Positions 1 through 7,736 of a DNA stretch of 48,172 nt are shown here, piece by piece (position 1 is the stretch's first letter; the number at the start of each line of letters is the position of its first letter). Source of the stretch: Planctomycetota bacterium (GTDB lineage: Bacteria; Planctomycetota; PLA2; JAEUHO01); the NCBI GenBank assembly GCA_030066775.1, contig JASJAY010000066.1:1-48172 (forward strand), in the 5' to 3' direction. A model generated the notes under the pieces. It made no database searches and had not been told where the DNA came from. It was given only the letters and a program-made list of their open reading frames with translations. The translations under genes and the position numbers were made by a program.

Positions 1-2
1 GT

Positions 3-1115
3 GACGTGGGCTGGAGTCCCACGCTGTGGGATGCGGTGATCCGCGCGCACGCGGAGAAGAAGCCGATCCTCCTGTGGGCGATGAACGGGCACGCACTCGC
101 GTGCACATGAAACAACGGCGTGCGCGGCCGGCAGGTCTGCTGGTCCGACCCGAAGCTCCAGGAGCTCGCCAAGAAGTTCGTTCCCGCCACCGATGAGGTC
201 TGGCGTCTGCACAACCGCAAGGAGCTGGATTGTCTCTTCTTCCAGGGCTTCTGCGAGGAGGGGCACTACGGCGGCCGATCGAAGCCGACTACCACACGGC
301 AGGGCATCTACTGCTGCACGCCCTCGGGGCAGTTCCTCGCCTCGGTGAACACCGTCGATCCGAGGCGCATGGCGCGCATGCTCGAGCAGGCGTTGGCGAA
401 GTGGGCCGAGGTGCCCGAGTCGGAGCGCTACCTCGACTACGACCCGAAGACGCGCGCGGGCGAGATCCGTCGGCTCGAACAGCGGTATCCGGCGGACGGC
501 CTGCCGCTCCGCGTGTACACGCGCGACATGCCGCGGACCGACCTGCCCGACGACTGGCGCAAGGCGGCGTGGAACGTGGACTCGCTCTGGTACCAAAAGA
601 CCGAGGCGCGCTCGCTGTTGCCGAAGAAGCTGAAGAAGGGCGCCACGCATGCCTGGCCGGAGCGCCTCGTGCAGCGCCTGGCCCGGCACAACCTGGTCGA
701 CAACGTGCGCGGGCAGACGAACGGCTTCCGTGCAAAGCACGTGAAGGTGGGGGAGATCACAACCACCGTCCTCACCCTCGACGAAGACCGGGTGACGGTC
801 CGCTTCGAAGGACGCTCCGAGACCACGACGACCGGCACCTGGCCCGAGAAGGGGAAGGTCGCAGGTGTGGACGGCTTCGACACCTTCGCGCGGGGCGTGC
901 GCACGACGCTCCGCGGTGAAGCGACGTGGTCGCGCAGCAAGGCCCGGTTCCTGCGCTTCGAGCTTGCGGCCGAGGGGACCCGCTGGGGGCGTACGCGCTA
1001 CAACTTCCGCCAGGACGATGTCGACGAGGCGCCGATCGGCTTCGCGATCGTGCTCGACGAGAACGACCCCGGCCGGCGCGTCGCGCCCGCCGAGGTTTGG
1101 CATTACGGCTGGTAG
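3..1115 (+). CDS. Thioredoxin-like protein, putative selenoprotein (5' partial, in-frame UGA)
   Basis: The frame is open from the window edge to a TGA at 108-110, then continues for 334 codons to TAG at 1113-1115. Before the TGA it reads KKPILLWAMNGHALACT and after it NNGVRGRQVCWSDPKLQELA, which looks like one thioredoxin-like domain cut at its active-site loop. The protein at 30900-33176 has a comparable stretch (GKPILICINMDGEIASEHW, then PEVAKLYEPYV) with no interruption, so the two halves here appear to belong together. A UGA-proximal stem-loop (see 108-145) suggests UGA is read as selenocysteine, giving Cys-Thr-Sec. The C-terminal ~200 residues are an unrecognised beta-rich region. Alternatives are a nonsense mutation or sequencing error, or a 331-residue protein starting at GTG 120, which would lack half the fold and has no good ribosome site. 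The fold call is moderate, Sec is probable but unproven, and the N-terminus lies outside the window. Confidence 0.6.
108..145 (+). promoter_or_regulatory. Candidate bacterial SECIS element at in-frame UGA
   Basis: UGA at 108-110 is followed by a hairpin with an 8-bp stem (126-133 paired with 138-145, including two G-U pairs) closed by the tetraloop GGUC at 134-137. The loop GGU begins 24 nt after the UGA, inside the spacing usual for bacterial SECIS hairpins. The apical ten bases GCAGGUCUGC (131-140) match, from memory, the apical part of the Escherichia coli fdhF SECIS that binds SelB. The hairpin is visible in the sequence; its role is inferred. Confidence 0.6.
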
Positions 1116-1125
1116 CCGCGCGCCG

Positions 1126-2046
1126 TCAGGGCACGTACTGCGCTGCGCCTGTCAGGTCGACGCCGCCCGTGCCATTGATGTGGTACACGTCGACGCCGCC
1201 CCCGCCCGATGAGGTCGAGATCGTCGGCGGCGCGTTGTCCCACTTGTTGTAGCGGGCCACGACGGTGATGCCGGGGGCGACCCAGAGATCGGTATGGCTG
1301 TTGCCGACTATCACGTTGGCGAAGCTGTCGTTGGCAAAGAAGCCGAGGCTGCCGCCGGGCGCGTCATACTCGACGCCGATCTTGTTGTTCGTGATCGTGG
1401 AGCCGATGACCGAACCGTTGATGCCGCCGCCGGCGTAGTGGACGCCGATGCCCTGGGGGTGGTTTTCGATCGTGCAGTTCGTGAGCTGCACGCGCTCGCC
1501 GGAGAGCACGGCCACGCCGCCGTGCTGGGATCCGCTCACGATCGTGTGGCCCATGCCGGAGGCATCCCCGGCAATCAGCACGCCGTAATGGAAGCGGGGG
1601 CCGCCGCTCATCGGATTGGTGATCTCTACGTGGTGGATCGAGGCGTAGTCGCGAAGCACGACCGCCGCGGTGAGGGTGGCAGAGACGTCGGTGGGTGCAT
1701 TGCCCCCGCCCACGATCGTCACTGGGGCGAAACCGGGGGCGCGCTGAACCCAGACGCCCTCGGGGACCACCAGGGGGAACGTCTCGGTGGATGCGTCGTA
1801 GATGCCGCCTTGGATGAGGACCCAGTCGCCTTCGCCGGTGACCTGTGCCGGCTTGGCGACCGACAGGGCATGCGTGATGGTCTTGAAGGGCTCGGCCTGG
1901 GTTCCGGGATTGGTGTCGTTGCCCAGGGCACCATCCACATACCACCCGGTCTTCTCCTCAGGATCACCGTCTCCGCCACCGCCCCCGCAGGCCGGAAGGA
2001 GGCAGGTCAGGACGGTTGCGAGCGTCAATGCGAACCAGCGCGGCAT
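1126..2046 (-). CDS. Secreted lipoprotein with DUF1565-type parallel beta-helix
   Basis: 306 residues from ATG at 2046, with GGAGGA about seven bases upstream. The first ~22 residues are a lipoprotein signal ending LLPAC, followed directly by a glycine run (CGGGGGDGD), so the protein should be lipidated and exported. The segment WYVDGALGNDTNPGTQAEPF followed by KTITHAL is the hallmark of DUF1565 and related right-handed beta-helix proteins. The rest has short repeats (HHVEITNP, LTNCTIENH, GSTITNNKIGV) forming helix rungs. Such folds often bind or cleave polysaccharide, but no catalytic residues can be assigned. It is convergent with the thioredoxin-like gene and divergent from the CHAT gene. 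Function unknown beyond surface or periplasmic location. Confidence 0.8.
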   Translation of the reverse strand: MPRWFALTLATVLTCLLPACGGGGGDGDPEEKTGWYVDGALGNDTNPGTQAEPFKTITHALSVAKPAQVTGEGDWVLIQGGIYDASTETFPLVVPEGVWVQRAPGFAPVTIVGGGNAPTDVSATLTAAVVLRDYASIHHVEITNPMSGGPRFHYGVLIAGDASGMGHTIVSGSQHGGVAVLSGERVQLTNCTIENHPQGIGVHYAGGGINGSVIGSTITNNKIGVEYDAPGGSLGFFANDSFANVIVGNSHTDLWVAPGITVVARYNKWDNAPPTISTSSGGGGVDVYHINGTGGVDLTGAAQYVP

Positions 2047-2191
2047 GGGAGTCCTCCGGTGTGCTCGCAAGGAGGGATGGCGCCGGCTCGTGGAACTTGT
2101 CACTCCCACGAATCTCGACCCCAAGCGCCGGCGCGCTGGATGGGTGCGCGGCCCGTCCCTACGATCTGCGCTCCTTCCTCGGGAGCCCCTC

Positions 2192-5100
2192 GTGCGAATC
2201 GGCCTCGTCCTGCTGCTGATGGTCTTGCTCGGCGGTGGGCGCGTCATCGCAGAGGATGAGAAGCCGCCCGCGCGTCCGCTGACGTTCGACGAGCAGGTCG
2301 ATCGCGCGGCGGAGCAGGTCCTGGCCGCGGTCGAGGAAGCGGATCCCGCGAGGCTGAAGGCGCGCGCTGCCGAGCTGCGCCTGGATCCTTGGCTCGTGGC
2401 GAACGAGCTCTGCTTCCGGGGCAAGTCGGATGCGGCGCTCGCGTACGCGGAGGTTCTCGAAGGCGCGGCGACCGCGAAGCTCGCGGCGTACCTGGAGCGC
2501 GTGCGGGAGCGTGAGCCGGAGCGGGAGGCCGCGCGGATCCTCCGGCAGTGGAATGCCGCGGTCGGCGACGACACACGTCGCGCCGCGGCCGAGGCGGCCG
2601 CCGCATACGAGGGCCCCAGCGACACCGTGCTCGGTCTGCGGGTCCTGGCGCTCTCCGCGGAGCGCACATTCCGAGGGCCGGCGTGGCGCGAGGCGTTGCC
2701 GACGCTCGATCGCGTGACGAAGACGGCGCGGGAGATGGGTTGGTTCGCGCGTGCAGCGCTGCTTCAGCAGCGCATCGCCGGGCGCGCCGAACGCGACGAA
2801 GACCTCGCCGTGCAGAAGGCCGCCGAGACGAAGCGTCTCGCGATCCTGACAGAAGCCGAGGACCGTGCGGGCATCGCGAGTGCGCTCCAGAGCCTGGGCC
2901 GCATCCACGAGATCATGGCTCAGTTCGAGCAGGCGTTCGACTACCTCGGTCGGGCCGCCGCCATCCAGGCGGAGCTCGGCGACGCGCGCGGCGCGGCGAT
3001 CACCGAGCAGAACATCGGCGTGATCCATTCCCGGCTCGGGGCCTACGACGTTGCGCTCGAGCACTACACGCGCGCCCGCGAGAGCCTCGAGGCCGCCGGC
3101 GACATCGGGAACCTGGCGATCGTGACGAACAGCATCGGCCACACGCACGGGCGGCTGGGGGATCACCGCAAGGCGTTGACCTGGTACGAGCGGGCGTACA
3201 CCGTCTTGGAAGCGTCCGGGTTCCCGTCGCCGGGACTCGTGCGCCTCGGGTGGCGCACCCTCGAGCGCCAGGCTCGCGCCTACGAGCGGCTGGGTCGCCT
3301 CCCGCGGGCGCTGTCGATCTTCGAGCGCATCCTGCGCGAGGCCGAAGCCGGGAAGGACCGGTACTGGATCGCCCGCGCCCTCGACATGGTCGGGGGCGTG
3401 CAGCAGGACCTCGGCGCGTTCCCCGAGGCCTTCGCGGCACAGGAACGATCGCTCGAGTTGATGCAGGCGCTCGGCAGCAAGTCGGGTGTCGCGACGGCGT
3501 ACACGAACCTCGGTACGTCCTATCAGCGGCTGGCCGTGTGGCCGAAGGCGCGGACGTACTACGAGCGCGCGCTGACGCTGTGGGAGGAGCTCGGGCATCT
3601 CGACGGAATGGCCACGGTGCTGCTCAATCTCGGCAGCGTGCTTCAGCGCCTCGGGGCGTCGGAGCAGGCGCTCGAGACGGCCGAGCGCGCCCTCGCGCTC
3701 AACGTGAAGCTCGGGCGCGATCGGATCGCGGCCGCCTGTCACGCGAGCATCGGCGACATCCACGCGGAGCGCGGCGCGTACGAGAAGGCGCTCGAGCACA
3801 AGCAACGCGCGCTCGAGATGCAGCGCGCGATCGGCAACCGGATCGGCATCGCCAGCGCGCTCGGGCAAGTGGGTCTCGCCAAGTGGCGCGTGGGGGACAA
3901 GGACGCGGCCGAGACGCTCCTCAGTCAGGCGGTGCGGGAGGCGCGGCGCCTGCGCGCATGGGAGCCGCTCTTGGACCACCTGAGCGTGCTCGGCCATCTG
4001 CGTCTCGAACAAGGGCAGCCGGGCCGTGCGCTCATGGCGGCGCAGGAGGGCCTGACCACGATCGAGACCGTCTTCGGCGGTCTGGCCGAGGACGAGAGCG
4101 CGGCGTCGCGTTCACGCCACCTCTCGATGTACCGGCTCGGCGTGCGGGCGGCGGCGGCGCTCGAGGAGCCGGCGGAGGTGCTGCGCTTCCTCGAGTCCGG
4201 ACGCGCCGGGGCGCTCCTGGAGACGCTCGGCGGAAGGCAGGCCTTGGCCTGGGCGGACCTGCCCGAGCCGCTGCGTGAAGCCGAGGCTGCGGCGAAGGCT
4301 GCGGCGTCGCGTGCGCGCTGGGCCTACAACCGGGCGCTCGGCACGGGTAAGCGACGCGCGATCCGCGCCGCGGCGCGCGCGCTGGACGCGGCGATGGAAG
4401 ACGTGCGCGAGGTGGCGAGCCGGATCCAGCGCGAGGCGAAGCGTGCGGCGGGCCTCGTCTATCCGCGCGCCGCGACGCTGGAAGAGCTGCAGGGCTGGCT
4501 CGAGAGCGATCAGGCGATGGTGCTCTACGCCCTCGACGACGAAGGCGGGCTCGCGCTGGTCCTGACCGCCGACGCCGAGCGCATCGTGGACCTGGGCGAG
4601 CGCAGCGCGCTCGACGAGGTCGTGAAGCAGGCGGCCTCGTTCACGCGCCCGGGGACGGACGCGGATGCCGCGCGCGCGGCGCTCGTGCGCGCGCTGGTCA
4701 CACCGCTCGGCCTCGGTGAGGAGATCCGCCACGTGCTGCTCTCGCCGGACGGCGCGCTCTGCTACGTGCCCTTCGGGGCGCTGTTCGACGTGCCCGTGGC
4801 GGTCGCCGTCTCGGGGACGACCCACGCGCTGCTGATGGAGGAGGAGCGCGAGCGGGGCGAGGGTGTGCTGGCCTTGGGCGATCCCGACTACGGCGGCGTG
4901 AGCGACGGGGCGCGCGCCGTGTACGTGCGCGGTGGTCGGCTCGCGCCTTTGCCTGCGACGCGGGTCGAGGTGAAGGCGGTCGGGACCGACGTGCTACTCG
5001 GCGCGGAGGCGACCGAGGACGCGCTGCGCAAGGCGCTCGCGAAGCGCACGCGCTGGCGTGCCGTGCATCTGGCCTGCCACGGACTGGTGGATCCGGATCG

Positions 5101-5491
5101 CCCGACGCTGTCGTCACTGGCGCTCTCGAGCTCGGCGCAGGACGACGGGTTTCTCACGGCGCTCGAGGTCCTGCGCATGCGCGTGCCTGCGGACCTCGCC
5201 GTGCTCTCTGCGTGCGAGACGGCCACGGGGCGCCTGGAGCGCGGCGAGGGGATCGTCGGGCTGACCCGGGCGTTCATGTACGCCGGCGCGCCGCGCGTGC
5301 TGTGCTCGCTCTGGAAGGTCGACGACGCGGCGACCCAGGCGCTCATGACACGCTTCTACGAGCTGTGGGGATCGGGCGAGGGGCTCAGCGCCGCCGAGGC
5401 GCTGCGGCAGGCGCAAGGCTTCGTGCGCGAACAGGCGAAGTGGGCACACCCGTACTACTGGGCGGCGTGGAGCGTGTGGGGCCTGCCCTAG
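2192..5491 (+). CDS. Exported TPR-repeat protein with C-terminal CHAT protease domain
   Basis: 1099 residues from GTG 2192, preceded by GGGAG at 2181-2185. The start is chosen because a signal peptide follows at once (MRIGLVLLLMVLLGGG ... VIA-EDEK). Residues ~220-630 are tandem TPR units, probably a protein-binding solenoid. Residues ~750-1099 form a CHAT domain (caspase-like, clan CD) with VLLSPDGALCYVPFGALF, the His motif HLACHG (His963) and the Cys motif VLSACETATG (Cys1008), followed by GLTRAFMYAGAPRVLCSLWKV. Both dyad residues are present, so peptidase activity is plausible. Most characterised CHAT proteases act in the cytoplasm, for example in gasdermin or CRISPR-associated systems, so the signal peptide is notable. 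No partner gene is adjacent: the next gene starts the mevalonate operon 185 bases downstream. Confidence 0.88.
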   Translation: MRIGLVLLLMVLLGGGRVIAEDEKPPARPLTFDEQVDRAAEQVLAAVEEADPARLKARAAELRLDPWLVANELCFRGKSDAALAYAEVLEGAATAKLAAYLERVREREPEREAARILRQWNAAVGDDTRRAAAEAAAAYEGPSDTVLGLRVLALSAERTFRGPAWREALPTLDRVTKTAREMGWFARAALLQQRIAGRAERDEDLAVQKAAETKRLAILTEAEDRAGIASALQSLGRIHEIMAQFEQAFDYLGRAAAIQAELGDARGAAITEQNIGVIHSRLGAYDVALEHYTRARESLEAAGDIGNLAIVTNSIGHTHGRLGDHRKALTWYERAYTVLEASGFPSPGLVRLGWRTLERQARAYERLGRLPRALSIFERILREAEAGKDRYWIARALDMVGGVQQDLGAFPEAFAAQERSLELMQALGSKSGVATAYTNLGTSYQRLAVWPKARTYYERALTLWEELGHLDGMATVLLNLGSVLQRLGASEQALETAERALALNVKLGRDRIAAACHASIGDIHAERGAYEKALEHKQRALEMQRAIGNRIGIASALGQVGLAKWRVGDKDAAETLLSQAVREARRLRAWEPLLDHLSVLGHLRLEQGQPGRALMAAQEGLTTIETVFGGLAEDESAASRSRHLSMYRLGVRAAAALEEPAEVLRFLESGRAGALLETLGGRQALAWADLPEPLREAEAAAKAAASRARWAYNRALGTGKRRAIRAAARALDAAMEDVREVASRIQREAKRAAGLVYPRAATLEELQGWLESDQAMVLYALDDEGGLALVLTADAERIVDLGERSALDEVVKQAASFTRPGTDADAARAALVRALVTPLGLGEEIRHVLLSPDGALCYVPFGALFDVPVAVAVSGTTHALLMEEERERGEGVLALGDPDYGGVSDGARAVYVRGGRLAPLPATRVEVKAVGTDVLLGAEATEDALRKALAKRTRWRAVHLACHGLVDPDRPTLSSLALSSSAQDDGFLTALEVLRMRVPADLAVLSACETATGRLERGEGIVGLTRAFMYAGAPRVLCSLWKVDDAATQALMTRFYELWGSGEGLSAAEALRQAQGFVREQAKWAHPYYWAAWSVWGLP

Positions 5492-5676
5492 GGCCAGCGC
5501 CCTTCGTAGCGTGTTCGCCCCATTGCGAGGGGCCCCGGAATCCGGCGATATCGGCCCTACCCCGGACGTTCGGATCGGTGAAGCGCGCGTACAGTGGCCC
5601 GTACTGTCCACGCCGAACGCATCAAGTCGGATGGCGCCCCTCGGGGCAGCCGGGCGTCGGACAGTCGGAGACCGGT

Positions 5677-6675
5677 TTGCATCGACCCCTGACCGCCACA
5701 GCCGAGGCCACCAGCAACATCGCGCTGGTGAAGTATTGGGGTAAGCGCGACCTGGCCCTGAACCTGCCCCGGACCGGCTCGATCTCGGTCACACTCGACT
5801 CGCTCACGACGCGCACCACGGTCCGCTTCGACGACGGCCTGGAAGCCGATCGGATCGAGTTCGAGGGCAATCACTCGGCTCGCGGGACGGCGCGCATCGT
5901 GCGTTTCCTCGACCTCCTTCGGGCCCAGGCGGAGACCGACCTCCACGCCCACGTCGAGACCCAAAACAACTTCCCGACGGCCGCGGGGCTCGCCTCCTCG
6001 GCCTCGGGCTTCGCGGCCCTCGCCGTCGCCTGCGATGCGGCGCTGGGGCTCGGTCTCTCGGACAGCGAGCTCTCGATCCTCGCGCGGCGTGGATCCGGCT
6101 CGGCCGCCCGCTCGATCTTCGGCGGCTACGCCGAGATGCGCGCGGGGGAAGAGGCTGACGGCTCGGACGCCTACGCCGTCCCGATCGCGGATCCGGAGCA
6201 TCTGCCCCTGACCCTGCTGGTGGCGGTGACGGCCCGAGGGGAGAAGTCGATCGGCTCGACGGAGGGCATGCGGCGCACCGAGACGACCTCGCCGTTCTTC
6301 GAAGGCTGGACGCGCCAGGTGCCCAAGGACCTGGCCGCGATGCGCCTGGCGATCCGCGACGCCGACCTCGAGCAGGTCGGTGTCCTGGCCGAGACGAACT
6401 GCCTGCGCATGCACGCCGTGGCGCTGGGCGCCCACCCGCCCCTGCTGTACTGGAACCCGACCACCGTGGCCGCCATGCAGGCCGTGAAGGAGCTGCGCGG
6501 CCAGGGCCGGGGGGTGTGGTTCACGATCGACGCCGGGCCCCAGGTCAAGGCGATCTGTGCACCCGAGGACGCTTCCCACGTGGCGCGCCACCTGCGCGCG
6601 GTCCCGGGCGTCATAGAGGTACTCCAGGCCGTGCCCGGACCGGGCGCGCGCGTGGTGTCGGAGATCCCCTCGTGA
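5677..6675 (+). CDS. mvaD: Diphosphomevalonate decarboxylase
   Basis: 332 residues from TTG 5677, with GGAG at 5667-5670. The start is chosen because the family's N-terminal motif follows directly (ATSNIALVKYWGKRD). It is a GHMP-superfamily enzyme that converts mevalonate 5-diphosphate and ATP to isopentenyl diphosphate and CO2 in the cytoplasm. Recognisable motifs are TGSISVTLDSL, the nucleotide-binding loop NNFPTAAGLASSASGFAAL, GSGSAARSIFGGYAE and the C-terminal TIDAGPQVKAI, which carries the probable catalytic Asp. Length is normal for the family. It is the first gene of the mevalonate operon, and its stop overlaps the next start (TGATG at 6673-6677). A phosphomevalonate decarboxylase activity cannot be excluded from sequence, but the adjacent phosphomevalonate kinase argues for the classical route. 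Confidence 0.93.
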   Translation: MHRPLTATAEATSNIALVKYWGKRDLALNLPRTGSISVTLDSLTTRTTVRFDDGLEADRIEFEGNHSARGTARIVRFLDLLRAQAETDLHAHVETQNNFPTAAGLASSASGFAALAVACDAALGLGLSDSELSILARRGSGSAARSIFGGYAEMRAGEEADGSDAYAVPIADPEHLPLTLLVAVTARGEKSIGSTEGMRRTETTSPFFEGWTRQVPKDLAAMRLAIRDADLEQVGVLAETNCLRMHAVALGAHPPLLYWNPTTVAAMQAVKELRGQGRGVWFTIDAGPQVKAICAPEDASHVARHLRAVPGVIEVLQAVPGPGARVVSEIPS

Positions 6676-7736
6676 TGCGGGCCACCGCCCCGGGCAAGCT
6701 GATGCTGATCGGCGAGTACGCCGTACTCGAGGGCGCGCCCGCCATCGTCGCGGCGGTCGATCGTCGCGTGGAGGTGGTGCTCGGCGAAGGCGGCGACCTG
6801 ACGCCCTCGCCCGTCGTGACCATCCGCACCGACCTGCCTGGCGAGGCGAGCGTCGAGCTCGACATCAGCGAGCCCTGCACGCCGGACCACTTCCCGCACG
6901 GCGTCTGCTTCGTGCGCAGCATCGTCGGGGCCGCCCTCGGCGACGAGCAGGAGGCCGAGCAGCTGGCGCGCCTGGGATCGATCGAGGTCCACAGCGAGGC
7001 GCTGCGTTCGGGGCCCGGCGGGGCCAAGCTCGGGCTCGGCTCGAGCGCCGCGGTGGCCGCCGCGCTGACGACGGCGCTCGCGGCCTGGACGACGCCCGAG
7101 CACCCCGTCGATCCGGCGGTGCTGCTCGCGCGCGCCCGCGCTGCCCACCGCGAGGCCGTGGGCGGCTCGGGCAGCGGCGTCGACGTCGCGGCGAGCATGC
7201 TGGGCGGCGTGCGCGCCTTCCGCATCACGCCGACCGGTCTCGAGCATCACGCCGTGCGTCTGCCCCAGGGCCTCGAGGTCCTGCCCGTGTGGACCGGCGA
7301 GGCCGTCGACACCGCGGACTTCCTGGCCGCCGTGCGCGCGTTCGCCCGCGCCGAGCCGGAGGCGTACGCGATCGTGATGGGGGGCCTCCGCGAGGTCGCG
7401 CTGCACGCCGTGCGTGCGTGCGGCAACGACGACCTCACGGGCTTCCTCGACGCCGTCGACGTCTATCGGCGCGGCATGCAGGACCTGGGCGACCGCGCCG
7501 GCCTGCCGATCGTCTCGGCGCCGCACCAACAGGTCGCCGAGATCGCCGCCGCCCACGGCGCGGTGGCGAAGCCGTCCGGAGCGGGCGGGGGCGACGTGGC
7601 CGTCGTCTTCGTTCCCGAGGACGCGGACCGTACCGAGCTCTGCGCGCGTCTCGAGCGGGAGGGATTCCCGCTGGTGAGCGCGTCCATCACGTCGGCAGGC
7701 GCCGGCGTGGAAACCCTCACGAGGCTTTCCACATGA
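6675..7736 (+). CDS. Phosphomevalonate kinase (GHMP family)
   Basis: 353 residues from ATG 6675; an in-frame GTG at 6672 is a weaker alternative. It opens with TAPGKLMLIGEYAVLEGAPA and has the ATP loop GAKLGLGSSAAVAAAL, a form typical of phosphomevalonate kinases rather than mevalonate kinases. Motif 3 near the C-terminus is KPSGAGGGDVAVVF. The expected reaction is 5-phosphomevalonate + ATP to 5-diphosphomevalonate. The assignment also fits context: the decarboxylase lies upstream and a clear mevalonate kinase domain is fused to the next gene, so this gene fills the remaining step. The stop overlaps the next start (ATGA at 7733-7736), implying translational coupling. Confidence 0.88.
   Translation: MRATAPGKLMLIGEYAVLEGAPAIVAAVDRRVEVVLGEGGDLTPSPVVTIRTDLPGEASVELDISEPCTPDHFPHGVCFVRSIVGAALGDEQEAEQLARLGSIEVHSEALRSGPGGAKLGLGSSAAVAAALTTALAAWTTPEHPVDPAVLLARARAAHREAVGGSGSGVDVAASMLGGVRAFRITPTGLEHHAVRLPQGLEVLPVWTGEAVDTADFLAAVRAFARAEPEAYAIVMGGLREVALHAVRACGNDDLTGFLDAVDVYRRGMQDLGDRAGLPIVSAPHQQVAEIAAAHGAVAKPSGAGGGDVAVVFVPEDADRTELCARLEREGFPLVSASITSAGAGVETLTRLST

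Noticed and set aside
120..1115. Independent 331-residue gene starting at GTG 120
   Set aside because: The start lies inside the hairpin, has no Shine-Dalgarno sequence, and removes the first half of the thioredoxin-like domain that is plainly encoded upstream.
1126..2667. 513-residue version of the first beta-helix lipoprotein
   Set aside because: The lipoprotein signal starts at ATG 2046 after a good GGAGGA; the extra 207 residues are antisense to the CHAT gene.
2159..4012. 617-codon minus-strand open frame inside the CHAT gene, and similar long antisense frames (for example 8456-9850)
   Set aside because: They mirror GC-rich coding sequence, have no domain-like content or ribosome sites, and oppose genes with clear family motifs.
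5589..5608. ACAGT/ACTGT inverted repeat upstream of the mevalonate operon
   Set aside because: Arms are only five bases with a seven-base spacer; not enough to call an operator.
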